Assembly (NCBI GenBank): GCA_037045225.1
Contig: JBAOHZ010000009.1
Coordinates: 1,240,001 to 1,304,000 of the forward strand
Source: Nitrospira sp.
GTDB lineage: Bacteria; Nitrospirota; Nitrospiria; Nitrospirales; Nitrospiraceae
Reading direction: 5' to 3'
DNA length: 64,000 nucleotides
Shown here: one piece after another, positions 1 through 8,823 of the stretch
Layout: each line of letters opens with the position of its first letter
How positions within the stretch are numbered: the stretch's first letter is position 1
The notes under the pieces: generated by a model
What the model was told of the DNA's origin: nothing
Databases searched by the model: none
What the model saw: the letters and a program-made list of their open reading frames with translations, nothing else
Translations under genes and position numbers: made by a program

Positions 1-481
1 GCGGAGCAGGCGTCCCTTGGGCAGCGGCGGCCGCCGCTGCAATGATCTTCTTCTGATTGGGCCAGATGATCCCATGCACGTTCCCCATCATGATGATACC
101 CAGAAGACCGCCGATTCCCAGTGCAAGCGCCCCCGTTCCACCTTTTGAATAGAGGTAGCCGTAGAGCACGACCCCCGCGAGGACGGTCACCGTCGCGCCA
201 TGGCGGAACCAATTCAGCGCGGCCGGCATCAACTTGGGAATGACGATGTTCTTCGTCGGCCCATCCAGGCTCTTGAGAAAGCCGGCATTGATCAGGTTAA
301 AAAAGTACAACAGCCCGATCCAGGTGATACCGGCCAGGAAATGGATCCAGCGCACGATCAGACCGAACCAATCGGCCTCACCAGCGCCCACTCCAGCCAT
401 ACCCAGATAGACGACTATCAATCCGACAGAAAGCGCTAATCCTGCGCCCAATGTCTGATACGGATCCTCCAAGAATTTCAT
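1..481 (-). CDS. PuuD/urate-oxidase-N-like integral membrane protein (3' end outside window)
   Basis: The reverse strand reads from an ATG at 481 to the window edge without a stop, giving about 160 residues, so the C-terminus is missing. The product is very hydrophobic, with membrane segments near residues 9-30, 38-58, 92-110 and 117-135. The IVRWIHFLAGITWIGLLYFFN and MMGNVHGIIWPNQKK stretches resemble the membrane domain of the PuuD family (urate oxidase N-terminal domain, PF06181). In related bacteria this domain often stands alone, sometimes with a cytochrome c. Nothing else here points to purine breakdown, so the substrate is unknown. It follows mdh on the same strand after about 100 bases and may share its transcript. 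Confidence 0.7.
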   Translation of the reverse strand, partial: MKFLEDPYQTLGAGLALSVGLIVVYLGMAGVGAGEADWFGLIVRWIHFLAGITWIGLLYFFNLINAGFLKSLDGPTKNIVIPKLMPAALNWFRHGATVTVLAGVVLYGYLYSKGGTGALALGIGGLLGIIMMGNVHGIIWPNQKKIIAAAAAAAQGTPAP

Positions 482-583
482 ACGCCCCCCAACTGTAACG
501 GTTTACTGCCAACCACGTTCTCTACTGCAGGCCATTGAGCCTTGTCAAGCAACCTGCGTCACACATCCTTCAAAATCGGCCTG

Positions 584-1528
584 TTACGCAGTCAGCAGGC
601 GATCGACGACCCCACAGAGGTCCCGCACAGCGTCCGCAGATGCCTGTAATGCAGTGCGTTCCTCAGTGGTCAGATCATACTCAACGATGGATTCACCTCC
701 ATTACGTCCCAACGTGACGGGGACCCCGACGATGACATCCTTCAGTCCGTATTCTCCCTCACAGAGCATGGCGCAGGGCAGGACGCGCTTCTGGTCGTTC
801 ATGATTGCCTCGACCATGTCCACGGCAGAGGCGGACGGCGCATAAAACGCGCTGCCGGTCTTGAGCAGGCCCACGATTTCGGCCCCGCCGTCCTGCGTGC
901 GCTTAATCAAGGCTGCCAGCCGTTCCGGAGCCAACCGGTCCGTAATCGGCTTGCCGGCCACCGTCGTTTGCCGGACCAGCGGCACCATCGTATCCCCGTG
1001 CCCACCCAACACCATCGCCTGCACATCCGTGCCCGGCACGTGCAATTCCTCGGCAACGAACGACCGCAAACGCGCCGTGTCCAGAACACCCGCCATCCCG
1101 AGCACCCGCGATTTCGGCAGGCCACTGACCTGTCGCGCCACATGCACCATGGCATCCAGCGGATTCGTCACCAGAATCAGGATGATATTCGGCGAACGCG
1201 AGACCAGTTCCCGCACCACCGTCTTCACGATTTTGGCATTCGTCGCCAGGAGCTCATCCCGACTCATGCCCGGCTTCCTGGGAATTCCCGACGTGATCAC
1301 GGCAATAGAGGACCCGGCGGTCTCGTCATACCCATTCGTACCGACGACGCGGGTACTGTACCCACACACCGGCCCGGCCTGAGTAATATCCAAGGCCTTC
1401 CCCTGTGGGATGCCCGGTACAATGTCGACCAGCACGACATCGTAGGCATTCTTCTCCGCCAGCCGCTGCGCGACCGTCCCGCCGACATTCCCCGCACCCA
1501 CTACCGTAATCTTTGGTCGTCCCATCAT
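584..1528 (-). CDS. mdh: NAD-dependent malate dehydrogenase
   Basis: Interconverts malate and oxaloacetate with NAD in the cytoplasm, in the oxidative or reductive TCA cycle. The product has 314 residues, the usual length for the LDH-like MDH group. The Rossmann loop GAGNVGGT is at residues 11-18, followed by the conserved VTNPLDAM, the MAGVLDTAR substrate segment and the catalytic-histidine motif GGHGDTMVP. Two ATGs in tandem (1528 and 1525) lie behind a GAGGTG ribosome site. The second has the better spacing, so the first residue is uncertain. The gene lies downstream of the VWA protein and a small hypothetical gene. All motifs are intact. Confidence 0.95.
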   Translation of the reverse strand: MMGRPKITVVGAGNVGGTVAQRLAEKNAYDVVLVDIVPGIPQGKALDITQAGPVCGYSTRVVGTNGYDETAGSSIAVITSGIPRKPGMSRDELLATNAKIVKTVVRELVSRSPNIILILVTNPLDAMVHVARQVSGLPKSRVLGMAGVLDTARLRSFVAEELHVPGTDVQAMVLGGHGDTMVPLVRQTTVAGKPITDRLAPERLAALIKRTQDGGAEIVGLLKTGSAFYAPSASAVDMVEAIMNDQKRVLPCAMLCEGEYGLKDVIVGVPVTLGRNGGESIVEYDLTTEERTALQASADAVRDLCGVVDRLLTA

Positions 1529-1596
1529 CCCACCTCGTGAAGCGTGAAACGTGAAGCGTCAAGTGCAAGGGCTCCCTTACACTCACTGTTTACCCT

Positions 1597-2007
1597 TCAC
1601 GCGTGTTCGTGACCCGTCCAGCCGCCGACCTTGAAATTGATCGTGCAGACAAAATTATCGCCGTCATAAAAATTCACTTTAATCTTCTTCTTCCCGTAGT
1701 GTGCCGCGAGAAAATCCTCCGGCGCCTCCACCAGTCCCTGGTACCCACCGGCAGGATACTCACCCAGTTCGTGAAATACCACGATCATGCCGGCTTTCAC
1801 TTCCTGCAATATCTTCGCGGTACAACGCGGATAAATTTCCCAAAACTTGGCGTCGATCTCCTCTCGCGTCGGTTCCGGCCGTTCCTCTCCCGGCTTGGTG
1901 TCGCGATTCGCAAACTTGGCCTGTCGCCGCACATAGGGGTATTGATGGCCGGTAAATAACTTGTAAAGCCACGGTGGCACCGTCGGTCGCGTGGGCTGCT
2001 CAATCAT
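1597..2007 (-). CDS. conserved hypothetical protein, about 136 aa
   Basis: I do not recognise a named family. The protein is soluble, with no signal peptide or membrane segment. It begins basic and proline-rich (EQPTRPTVPPWLYKLFTG) and ends in an aromatic, glycine-rich stretch (KVNFYDGDNFVCTINFKVGG). The ATG at 2007 is chosen because GGAG lies about nine bases upstream; an in-frame TTG at 2031 is the alternative. It starts 44 bases after the VWA gene stop and ends before mdh, so it probably sits in that operon. Codon use looks like that of its neighbours. Confidence 0.7.
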   Translation of the reverse strand: MIEQPTRPTVPPWLYKLFTGHQYPYVRRQAKFANRDTKPGEERPEPTREEIDAKFWEIYPRCTAKILQEVKAGMIVVFHELGEYPAGGYQGLVEAPEDFLAAHYGKKKIKVNFYDGDNFVCTINFKVGGWTGHEHA

Positions 2008-2050
2008 CGTTGGTATGCTCCAATGCTGCAAAGGCCTCGTGTACGACCAT

Positions 2051-5000
2051 TCAGGCCGTCAGCCGATGGTAAATCCTCGGGAGCTTCTCCGGCAACCCCT
2101 CCACCCGATCAATCACGACATACCGCACATCCCCATACATGCGACGCACATATGGGTCTGCCTGCTTGTCGATCGTAATGCAGACCGGCTCAACACCGCT
2201 GGCGCGGGCTTCCCGCAGCGCCATGCGAGTATCTTCTAGGGAATAGTCATCCTTATAGCCGTCGTCCAATGGGCGACCGTCGCTGATGACGACCAGAATC
2301 CGCGTCTTCGCCTGACGGGCGAGCAACTTGCTCGTCGCGTGCCGGATGGCGGCGCCGTCGCGATTCTGCTGCAGGGGCACAATCCCCCCCAGCTTGGCCC
2401 CAGCACGCCCGGTCACCAACTCGTCGAATCCCTTCACGACGACAAAATCCACCTGATTCCGCCCCTGCCCTGAATAGCCATACACGGCAAATTGATCGCC
2501 GATCGCCGTCAGCGCTTCACACAGGAGCACGAGCCCCTGCTTTTCAATATCGATAATCCGCCGCCCCTGCTCGACTTGGCGACTGGTCGAGCCGCTGAGA
2601 TCCACCAGAAATGCAGCGGCGACCTCACGTTCCCGTTTTTCACGCCGCACATAAATCCGCTCCGATGGCTCGATGCCCGCCGACAAATCAGCCATTCGAC
2701 CGATCACGGCATCCATATCCAGGTCTTCGCCGTCCAACTGACCGGGAATGCGCCGGAGACCGGGTGGGCGCAGACTCTCGAAATAGCGGCGCAGCAGCCT
2801 GACTGCTCCCCGTTGGGCCGCGAGGGTCTCCTCCACAAAATCCGATGTCCCTTCAACCGCCTCACGTTCAATCACGCGGCACCAATTCATTCGGTAATCC
2901 TGAATGGCGGCATCCCATTCACGATAACGAACCGCCTTGACCGCTCCGACCTTCTCGTCATCGGGCCGGCTCCCCTCACCTTCAACCGCCAGCACCTCCT
3001 CCACGAGCGAGGGCTGTCGGCGGCCGGGGACAAGGACATCTTGCGACATCTGCTGCGAGCGCGCAGTGCCCGCGCCTGACGACCCGCCGGAATCACCAGC
3101 CAGACCCGCGCCCCCTTCGCTGTCACCCTGGCCGGATGCCGCACTCTGCTCGGGAGACGATTCCGTTCGGTCCCGCACCAGGTTCGGGTCCATCGCGCCG
3201 CGGTAGTCCCAATTGTCCATTGGCCGGTACGTATCGGACATATCCTCCGAGGACTTAGGCGCCGGGATAGATTGTTCCGGAGCGTCCGCTTCGTCGTGGC
3301 TGGGAATGGCCTCCCGCCGAATGGCTAACAACTCGTCCATCCGCATATAGAGACGGTCGGCCAGGCGCACCGCCTCCTCGGCGGTGGCTCGGGGATGAAA
3401 GATGGTCCGGCCGAGCGCCCAGAGTTGCTCGACTTCCTTCTCAACTGACTCGGGGACAATGAGCGATCCGGCGTCCCCGGTGGAAAAGAGCAGGAGTTGA
3501 TCGACGACCAATTCGCGGACTGTCATGCCATGCGCGAGCGTCCGGATGTTGACGGCATCTTTCGCGACCGCTGCCAGGTCGCGGCTCAATCCGGGATATT
3601 CGGCGCGCAACAGATACTCGACTCGTGCATCCTCCAGGAGGGCCCACAGATCGCGAATCAGACCGGGTTGAGGATACCGAGCAAACACATCTCCCAAACT
3701 CCGGACTTCTTTCGGCACGGGACGCCCATACCGCTGGGCAAGTTCGTCAACCAGGTCCTGCAGCCTGACAAGAGGCAACTCAAATGTGCCGAACTCCAAA
3801 TGCCCGGCCTCATGCGCCGCCATTACCATATAGAGACGTACGTTTTCCTCATAGGTCGGATACCGCCTGATGATCGACGGCAGCCCGATACTCTGACCGT
3901 CTTCACTCACGGTGGCGCGAGCCATCGGTTGGGTCGATTCGAGAGAGTCCGGCAGATCGTGAATGCGCAGATCGCGACCACAGAGCGCCTGCGCGAATAA
4001 CTTGACGCGACGGGCGATCTGCCGCAGCGGCACACCGCTCAGGGCCTGAGAGACGGCGCCCAAGGCCTTCTCCGTTTCCATGGCGAAGTACGCCCGCCCC
4101 CCCTCCGGACTGTACTCCAGCACTTCCATACCGGAGGCAAACCAAGACTGGAACTTTTCCTGCGCGCCCTCACCGGATCCGATCAAGGCGATCAATTCAG
4201 GGCAGCGTCGAAGATAGGCCAGCCCCGTGTCAGCGTCACGCTCGGCGACCAGCAGTCCGTACCGAAGGACCTGCGTTCGCCATTCATCCGCAGGAAGACG
4301 CCGGAGAATCGCAGGCGCCTCGGCCAATACCGCAATACCCGCTGCCGGTGTACGCTCGGCCATCTGCGCTCCGATGCCGATCACCTGATTGCGGTGCAAC
4401 GGCTCGGGAATATCTTCCAAAATGGCCGGACTCGTTCTGAAGAATTCCAGGACACCCAGGTAATCCGGTTTGCCGAGACTGTTCTCGACGATGAGCTTCA
4501 TGCCGAACCGCACCCAGGCACGAACGGCGTCGAGGGACAAGACACGAGCAATCGAGGGAATCTGCCGGATATATTCCACCGCCAAGGCAAAGTCCGTTTC
4601 CGTCAGTTCACAGGCCAGTTCCATCCACACGGGCCAATCGGCCGGAGATAAAACACCGACCGCTTCCGGTGCAATCCGGATAAATTCCACCGCCACATTG
4701 GCCTGGCGATCTGCAAGCTCCAACCCGGCGGCCAACACGACCGGTCTGCGTGACGGCTCAAGGAGACCGAGCAACAGCGGACTCTCCTTAAAAAATCTCA
4801 ACGCCAACGCGCCGGAATCTGCCGCGATCGCGACGCCAAGATCGACCCAGGGCAGCACATCCGCCAGCAGGCCCCGCCGCTGCATCTCGGTCAATGCCTC
4901 AATCGCGGCCTTGGCCGCTTTCGGGGCCTCTTCCGTCAGCTCGTCCAACAACACCAGGAGACCCTCTATTGTGTCAGGCCTAGTCGCCGAGTCGGCAATG

Positions 5001-5086
5001 GCCTTCACCGCGGCGGCAGCCCCGTCAGGCCCGAGTTGTTCGGACAGCAGATCACACAGTTGTTCAAAAGAGCGCCCAGACGCCAT
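2051..5086 (-). CDS. NorD/CbbO-like von Willebrand factor A protein
   Basis: About 1011 residues. The C-terminal quarter is a VWA domain with the metal-site motif D829-L-S831-G-S833. The preceding region (about 590-720) is acidic and low in complexity. The first 400 residues read as helical repeats rich in leucine and alanine. A HEAGH sequence (H425, E426, H429) in the middle has the HExxH form of zinc peptidases. VWA proteins of the NorD/CbbO type work with MoxR-family AAA+ ATPases to remodel or metallate enzymes such as nitric oxide reductase or Rubisco. The likely partner is the CbbQ-type ATPase at 7863-8702. The ATG at 5086 is preferred over an upstream in-frame start at 5197, which would extend the gene through the divergent promoter. 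The client enzyme is not evident. Confidence 0.8.
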   Translation of the reverse strand: MASGRSFEQLCDLLSEQLGPDGAAAAVKAIADSATRPDTIEGLLVLLDELTEEAPKAAKAAIEALTEMQRRGLLADVLPWVDLGVAIAADSGALALRFFKESPLLLGLLEPSRRPVVLAAGLELADRQANVAVEFIRIAPEAVGVLSPADWPVWMELACELTETDFALAVEYIRQIPSIARVLSLDAVRAWVRFGMKLIVENSLGKPDYLGVLEFFRTSPAILEDIPEPLHRNQVIGIGAQMAERTPAAGIAVLAEAPAILRRLPADEWRTQVLRYGLLVAERDADTGLAYLRRCPELIALIGSGEGAQEKFQSWFASGMEVLEYSPEGGRAYFAMETEKALGAVSQALSGVPLRQIARRVKLFAQALCGRDLRIHDLPDSLESTQPMARATVSEDGQSIGLPSIIRRYPTYEENVRLYMVMAAHEAGHLEFGTFELPLVRLQDLVDELAQRYGRPVPKEVRSLGDVFARYPQPGLIRDLWALLEDARVEYLLRAEYPGLSRDLAAVAKDAVNIRTLAHGMTVRELVVDQLLLFSTGDAGSLIVPESVEKEVEQLWALGRTIFHPRATAEEAVRLADRLYMRMDELLAIRREAIPSHDEADAPEQSIPAPKSSEDMSDTYRPMDNWDYRGAMDPNLVRDRTESSPEQSAASGQGDSEGGAGLAGDSGGSSGAGTARSQQMSQDVLVPGRRQPSLVEEVLAVEGEGSRPDDEKVGAVKAVRYREWDAAIQDYRMNWCRVIEREAVEGTSDFVEETLAAQRGAVRLLRRYFESLRPPGLRRIPGQLDGEDLDMDAVIGRMADLSAGIEPSERIYVRREKREREVAAAFLVDLSGSTSRQVEQGRRIIDIEKQGLVLLCEALTAIGDQFAVYGYSGQGRNQVDFVVVKGFDELVTGRAGAKLGGIVPLQQNRDGAAIRHATSKLLARQAKTRILVVISDGRPLDDGYKDDYSLEDTRMALREARASGVEPVCITIDKQADPYVRRMYGDVRYVVIDRVEGLPEKLPRIYHRLTA

Positions 5087-5125
5087 AGTTTCAGAGTCCG
5101 TTTTGGGGGAGGTTGTGGATTGTAA

Positions 5126-5156
5126 AGGACACAATTTCGCTTGTAAACTGTGTCCT
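5126..5156. promoter_or_regulatory. operator-like inverted repeat in divergent promoter region
   Basis: Between the divergent VWA gene (start 5086) and ftrB (start 5224) lies a perfect 8-base inverted repeat, AGGACACA at 5126-5133 and TGTGTCCT at 5149-5156. A direct repeat TTGTAAA occurs at 5120-5126 and 5141-5147, two helical turns apart. The arrangement looks like a dimeric regulator site serving both genes. The regulator is unknown. Confidence 0.4.
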
Positions 5157-5223
5157 CGCGGTGGGCAGGCACCCATCGCACACAGACAACGATTCACCGG
5201 ACGGTTGTAACACGGGGGATAGG

Positions 5224-5670
5224 ATGGCTGAACCGAGTCAAGAAAGCCTCGACAAGATGTGGAAGTATGTAAAGGGCTTCGCTGAGAAGAGCGGGACCGC
5301 CATGCATCCGAATGAAGCCGTCACCAAGGCGGTGGTTCTCGGCCTCGCCGCCCATGTCGATGAATTGGGCAAACCGTTATGCCCCTGCAACTTCTACCCC
5401 GACAAACAGGCCGAAGCCAAGCTGCGACGCTGGATGTGCGCCTGCGACGAAATGCAAATCTACAAGTATTGCCATTGCCTGCTGTTCGTCCGTGAAGACG
5501 GCATGCCGATCACCGAATATCTGCCGGAGGACCACGAAGGCCGCCAGTGTTATGGCCTGATCACCGATCCGACTCCTGAAAAAGGCCGGGCACTCCGGCA
5601 CAAGGCCCTGCCGATGGCGCCGAAGGACGTCGCTTCACCGACCGCCCCAGACTCCGCCCCGCAACCGTGA
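5224..5670 (+). CDS. ftrB: ferredoxin:thioredoxin reductase catalytic subunit
   Basis: Passes electrons from ferredoxin through a 4Fe-4S cluster to a redox disulfide that reduces thioredoxin. The diagnostic cysteine pattern is complete: C53-P-C55, sixteen residues, C72-A-C74, eight residues, C83-H-C85. Plant and cyanobacterial enzymes have CPC at the middle motif; here it is CAC. At 149 residues it is longer than the roughly 115-residue plant subunit because of a C-terminal tail. The ATG at 5224 follows GGGGGATAGG. No variable subunit gene (ftrA) is adjacent. The stop overlaps the GTG of the peptidase gene, so the two are probably translated together. In a non-phototroph this suggests ferredoxin-linked thioredoxin control of carbon metabolism. 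Confidence 0.9.
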   Translation: MAEPSQESLDKMWKYVKGFAEKSGTAMHPNEAVTKAVVLGLAAHVDELGKPLCPCNFYPDKQAEAKLRRWMCACDEMQIYKYCHCLLFVREDGMPITEYLPEDHEGRQCYGLITDPTPEKGRALRHKALPMAPKDVASPTAPDSAPQP

Positions 5671-6911
5671 ACACGCGTATGCCTTCTGGCCGGAACCGAG
5701 CGGTTACCCTTGCCCTCTCAGTCCTGTCCCTCCTGCTCGGCCTCTCCTCAACCGGATGCCTGCGCACCATGGAGGCCATCGACCCACGGAGCCTGCCAAG
5801 TCCCTCGGCTTTGGGCCAACGCCTCCAACAACATGTGTCCTTTCTCGCAAGCCCTGAGCTGGCGGGTCGGCAGCCGGGCTCACCCGGAAATCGCCAGGCC
5901 GCCCACTATATCGAGGAACAGTTTCGAGCCGTCGGACTCCAACCACTGCCGTCGCTCGGCGGCTACCGGCAGACCATCTCGGCCACGATTGGCGACAACG
6001 TTCTCGGCGTCATCCCGCCGACGGCCGGCACCGCCGCGCGTTGGATTGTCATCGGTGCCCATTACGATCATTTAGGCTATCCCTTCCTCGGTGCGGACGA
6101 CAATGCCTCCTCCGTCGCCATTCTCATTGAAACGGCACGACACATGACCAACCCCTCCGGCCACGGCATCCTGTTCGTGGCCTTCAACAGCGAGGAATCT
6201 CCGTATTTCGGGAAGGCTGTGATGGGGTCGCAGTTTTTATTTCATCATCTACCGGCGGAAATAGGCCAAGCCGAGACGCTCCACGCCGTCGTCATCATGG
6301 ACCTCATGGGTGGCGTACAGTGGACCCCGATCAAGGATGCGATCTTTGCCGCCGGCGCGGAAAAAAGCCCCTTATTGTACCAACGTGTCAAACAAGCCGT
6401 TGTTCCATCACTCACGGTCTTCCCCGTGGGGATGCACCTGGTCGAAGAAATCCCCGAGATCGGCCACAAAGCCTTCAGCGACTACGACGTCTTCCGCAAC
6501 CATGAGCTGCCGTTTCTGTTTCTCTCCGCCGGACGCACCCCGCGGTACCACACGGCCGGGGACGTCGCCAGCACCCTGCATTACGACCGCATGGCCGCCA
6601 CCGTCGAATGGCTGCGACACCTGACCGCTCTGATCGATCAGGATCAGGCGCCGTACGGATTTCAAGCTGATCGGATGGAGTGGGCCGATGAAGTCGCGTC
6701 GTTCCGTAAAATCGTGAACCAGGCAATACAAGACGAGACACGGATACCGGGCACGTCGCGGTGGTCATTACATAAGCTGAGGCAGGATGCGGAATGGCTG
6801 CGAGATGCCGACCGTTCAGAGCCGACGCCGCAGAATCGTGATCGGCTGGAGCGGATTTCGATTCGTGTGCAGTGCCTGATGGCCGACTATTCCGGCTGTT
6901 TCACGTTTTGA
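5667..6911 (+). CDS. M28-family metallopeptidase, exported or lipoprotein
   Basis: A zinc aminopeptidase-type protein of 414 residues. The metal-ligand motifs of family M28 can be followed in order: GAHYDHLG, GADDNASS, FNSEES and, near residue 290, RYHTAGD. The N-terminus has basic residues, a hydrophobic stretch (about 12-28) and STGC, a possible weak lipobox, so the product is exported and may be lipid-anchored. The GTG at 5667 overlaps the ftrB stop; an ATG at 5679 is an alternative start. The natural peptide substrate is unknown. The C-terminal 100 residues are charged and are not obviously part of the catalytic domain. Confidence 0.85.
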   Translation: MNTRMPSGRNRAVTLALSVLSLLLGLSSTGCLRTMEAIDPRSLPSPSALGQRLQQHVSFLASPELAGRQPGSPGNRQAAHYIEEQFRAVGLQPLPSLGGYRQTISATIGDNVLGVIPPTAGTAARWIVIGAHYDHLGYPFLGADDNASSVAILIETARHMTNPSGHGILFVAFNSEESPYFGKAVMGSQFLFHHLPAEIGQAETLHAVVIMDLMGGVQWTPIKDAIFAAGAEKSPLLYQRVKQAVVPSLTVFPVGMHLVEEIPEIGHKAFSDYDVFRNHELPFLFLSAGRTPRYHTAGDVASTLHYDRMAATVEWLRHLTALIDQDQAPYGFQADRMEWADEVASFRKIVNQAIQDETRIPGTSRWSLHKLRQDAEWLRDADRSEPTPQNRDRLERISIRVQCLMADYSGCFTF

Positions 6912-6951
6912 TCGACCTCGCCCCTGCACGGTCGACGCAACAGAGACTGCT

Positions 6952-7407
6952 TCATTGCCAGCCGATCGGCTCATACCCTTTTTCTTTGAGACAACGTTCA
7001 ACGAAGGCGGCGTAGTCAGGCTGCGGCTGCAGTGGTTTGTAGGTTCCAGCAAGAAACCCCAACACCCCCCCGACCGCGCCACCTGCCGCCGCCCCGATGG
7101 CGACACCTGCAGGCCCCCCGATCAAACCGGTGGAGGCTCCGACAACCGCCCCGCCGATCACCCCCAACGTGGCACCAACGCCCGCATTCCCGCTCCAATT
7201 CGTCCCATGCTGCAGACCGGCGCGTTCCGCTTTCTCAGCACACACGGCCACCTCGCGTTCCGCCTGGTCTTTGCCATACAGTTGTACGCGCGTATTGGAT
7301 TTCAGAATAGGCTCTGGGCCGGCACAGGCCGCCAGGCTGATGAGACTCACGGAAACCAGCACGGCACAGAATCGGAACCCGCGCACGCCTATACCAACCT
7401 CAGCCAT
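6952..7407 (-). CDS. glycine-zipper lipoprotein
   Basis: A 151-residue envelope protein. A signal peptide runs to about residue 28 and ends in a lipobox (SLAAC). The centre is a glycine/alanine-rich double hydrophobic stretch with GxxxG spacing (GVIGGAVVGAS, GAAAGGAVGG), the mark of glycine-zipper outer-membrane proteins. The ATG at 7407 is chosen because AGGAGG lies six bases upstream; longer readings lack this. Two cysteines outside the lipobox (CAEKAE and RCLKEK) could form a disulfide. The exact role is unknown. Confidence 0.75.
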   Translation of the reverse strand: MAEVGIGVRGFRFCAVLVSVSLISLAACAGPEPILKSNTRVQLYGKDQAEREVAVCAEKAERAGLQHGTNWSGNAGVGATLGVIGGAVVGASTGLIGGPAGVAIGAAAGGAVGGVLGFLAGTYKPLQPQPDYAAFVERCLKEKGYEPIGWQ

Positions 7408-7478
7408 CCGATCCTCCTGCATCCCTTCACCCCCCGGTGCTGATCCACGAGCACAGAGCCCCAGACTCCGCCGACGCA

Positions 7479-7814
7479 CTATTCAAGGCCGAGCTGTTGG
7501 CGCACTTGTTCGACGGAACGCCCCTTCACCAATACGCGCTTCTGTCGGCTCCCCGCTCCGGACAAGAGCCGAATCGCACTCGCCGGCACGCCACAACAGC
7601 GGGCAAGAAATCGGCACAACTCCTCGTTGGCCGCGCCGTCGGAGGGCGGCGCCGCCACGCGAATTTTCACGGCCTGCCCATGGAGACCTGCGCATTCAGT
7701 GCGAGAAGCTTTTGGCTGGACATGGATCGAAATGGTGACGCCTTCGGATGTGCTGCGAACGGCCTGTTCCCGCTCAGGGGTTTGGTTCTCTCGCATGGAG
7801 TGGCGGCTGGTCAC
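7479..7814 (-). CDS. DUF167/YggU-family protein
   Basis: About 111 residues with the compact DUF167 fold. The core motifs are QPKASR at the start of the domain, VKIRVAAPPSDGAANEELC in the middle and GAGSRQKRVLV near the end. The family's function is not established. A GTG at 7814 with AGGA upstream is taken as the start; the ATG at 7796 would trim six residues and keep the whole domain. It lies between the CbbQ-type ATPase and the glycine-zipper gene on the same strand. Confidence 0.85.
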   Translation of the reverse strand: MTSRHSMRENQTPEREQAVRSTSEGVTISIHVQPKASRTECAGLHGQAVKIRVAAPPSDGAANEELCRFLARCCGVPASAIRLLSGAGSRQKRVLVKGRSVEQVRQQLGLE

Positions 7815-7862
7815 CAGGGTTCCTGGAGGCAGAGTTTCAGCGCGTCGCGGGAGGCGGGTGCG

Positions 7863-8702
7863 TCAAAATATCGCCTTCACGACTTCGACGATGCTGCGCA
7901 GCATGTCCGGATCATCGGTAATCGGACGGGCGATGGCGACATCACAGGCACGATCGGCTGGCACGCCCTGCTTGATCAAGGTCGCCGCATAAATCAGCAG
8001 TCTGGTGCTCACGCCTTCTTCTAACCCGTGATTCTTGAGATTGCGAACCTTCTCCGCAACCTTGACGAGGCGCTGCGCGATCTCAAGGCTCACGCCGGCT
8101 TCCTGCGACACCACCCGACTCTCGACCTCGGGCGACGGGTAGTCGAACTCGATCGCCATAAACCGCTGCTTGGTGCTCTGTTTGAGATCTTTCAGAATAC
8201 TTTGATAACCGGGGTTATAGGAAATCACCAACATGAAGTCATCGACCGCCTCGATAACCTGCCCCTTCTTCTCGATGGGCAGCAGGCGCCGGTCATCGCT
8301 CAAGGGATGGATAATGACAGTGGTGTCTTTCCTGGCTTCGACGATCTCGTCCAGATAGACAATGGCCCCCTGCTTGACGCCGAGGGTTAACGGGCCATCC
8401 ATCCAGACCGTCTCCTGCCCCTTCAACAGATATCGTCCGACGAGGTCCGATGCCGTAAGATCTTCGTGGCACGCCACGGTAATCAGCGGGCGGCCCAATC
8501 GGTAGGCCATGTGCTGGACGAAGCGCGTCTTTCCGCACCCCGTCGGCCCCTTCAGCATCACCGGCATGCGACTCTGAGCGGCGATGGTGAAGAGCCCGAC
8601 CTCGCCCCGTACCTCGGCATAAAACGGCTCGCGCGCGATTCGATACCGGTCAATCTCTTGTTCCTGCCCTTTTGGCGCCGAAGACGTTCGCCCTTCGCTC
8701 AT
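7863..8702 (-). CDS. CbbQ/NorQ-type MoxR AAA+ ATPase
   Basis: A 279-residue AAA+ ATPase. The Walker A motif GPTGCGKT is at residues 52-59 and a Walker B-type AIVYLDEI is near residue 110. The C-terminal lid domain is typical of the CbbQ/NirQ/NorQ branch. These hexameric ATPases act with a VWA partner to activate metalloenzymes. That partner is probably the NorD/CbbO-like gene at 2051-5086, which is unusually separated from it by four genes. The ATG at 8702 has AGGAG eight bases upstream; an in-frame start at 8747 would add fifteen residues that do not look like protein. Confidence 0.88.
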   Translation of the reverse strand: MSEGRTSSAPKGQEQEIDRYRIAREPFYAEVRGEVGLFTIAAQSRMPVMLKGPTGCGKTRFVQHMAYRLGRPLITVACHEDLTASDLVGRYLLKGQETVWMDGPLTLGVKQGAIVYLDEIVEARKDTTVIIHPLSDDRRLLPIEKKGQVIEAVDDFMLVISYNPGYQSILKDLKQSTKQRFMAIEFDYPSPEVESRVVSQEAGVSLEIAQRLVKVAEKVRNLKNHGLEEGVSTRLLIYAATLIKQGVPADRACDVAIARPITDDPDMLRSIVEVVKAIF

Positions 8703-8823
8703 TCCGACACTCCTACCTTGAATGGAATCACGTGGATGGTGCGCCACGATAAACGGAAACGAGCGAGAAGTTCAAGCGGCCGGCTGAAGACAGAAGTCAC
8801 CACACGCGCTTGCGTCGTCACGG

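Noticed and set aside
4470..5210. 246-codon plus-strand frame opposite the VWA gene
   Set aside because: Low-complexity serine/arginine composition and complete overlap with a gene that has domain motifs.
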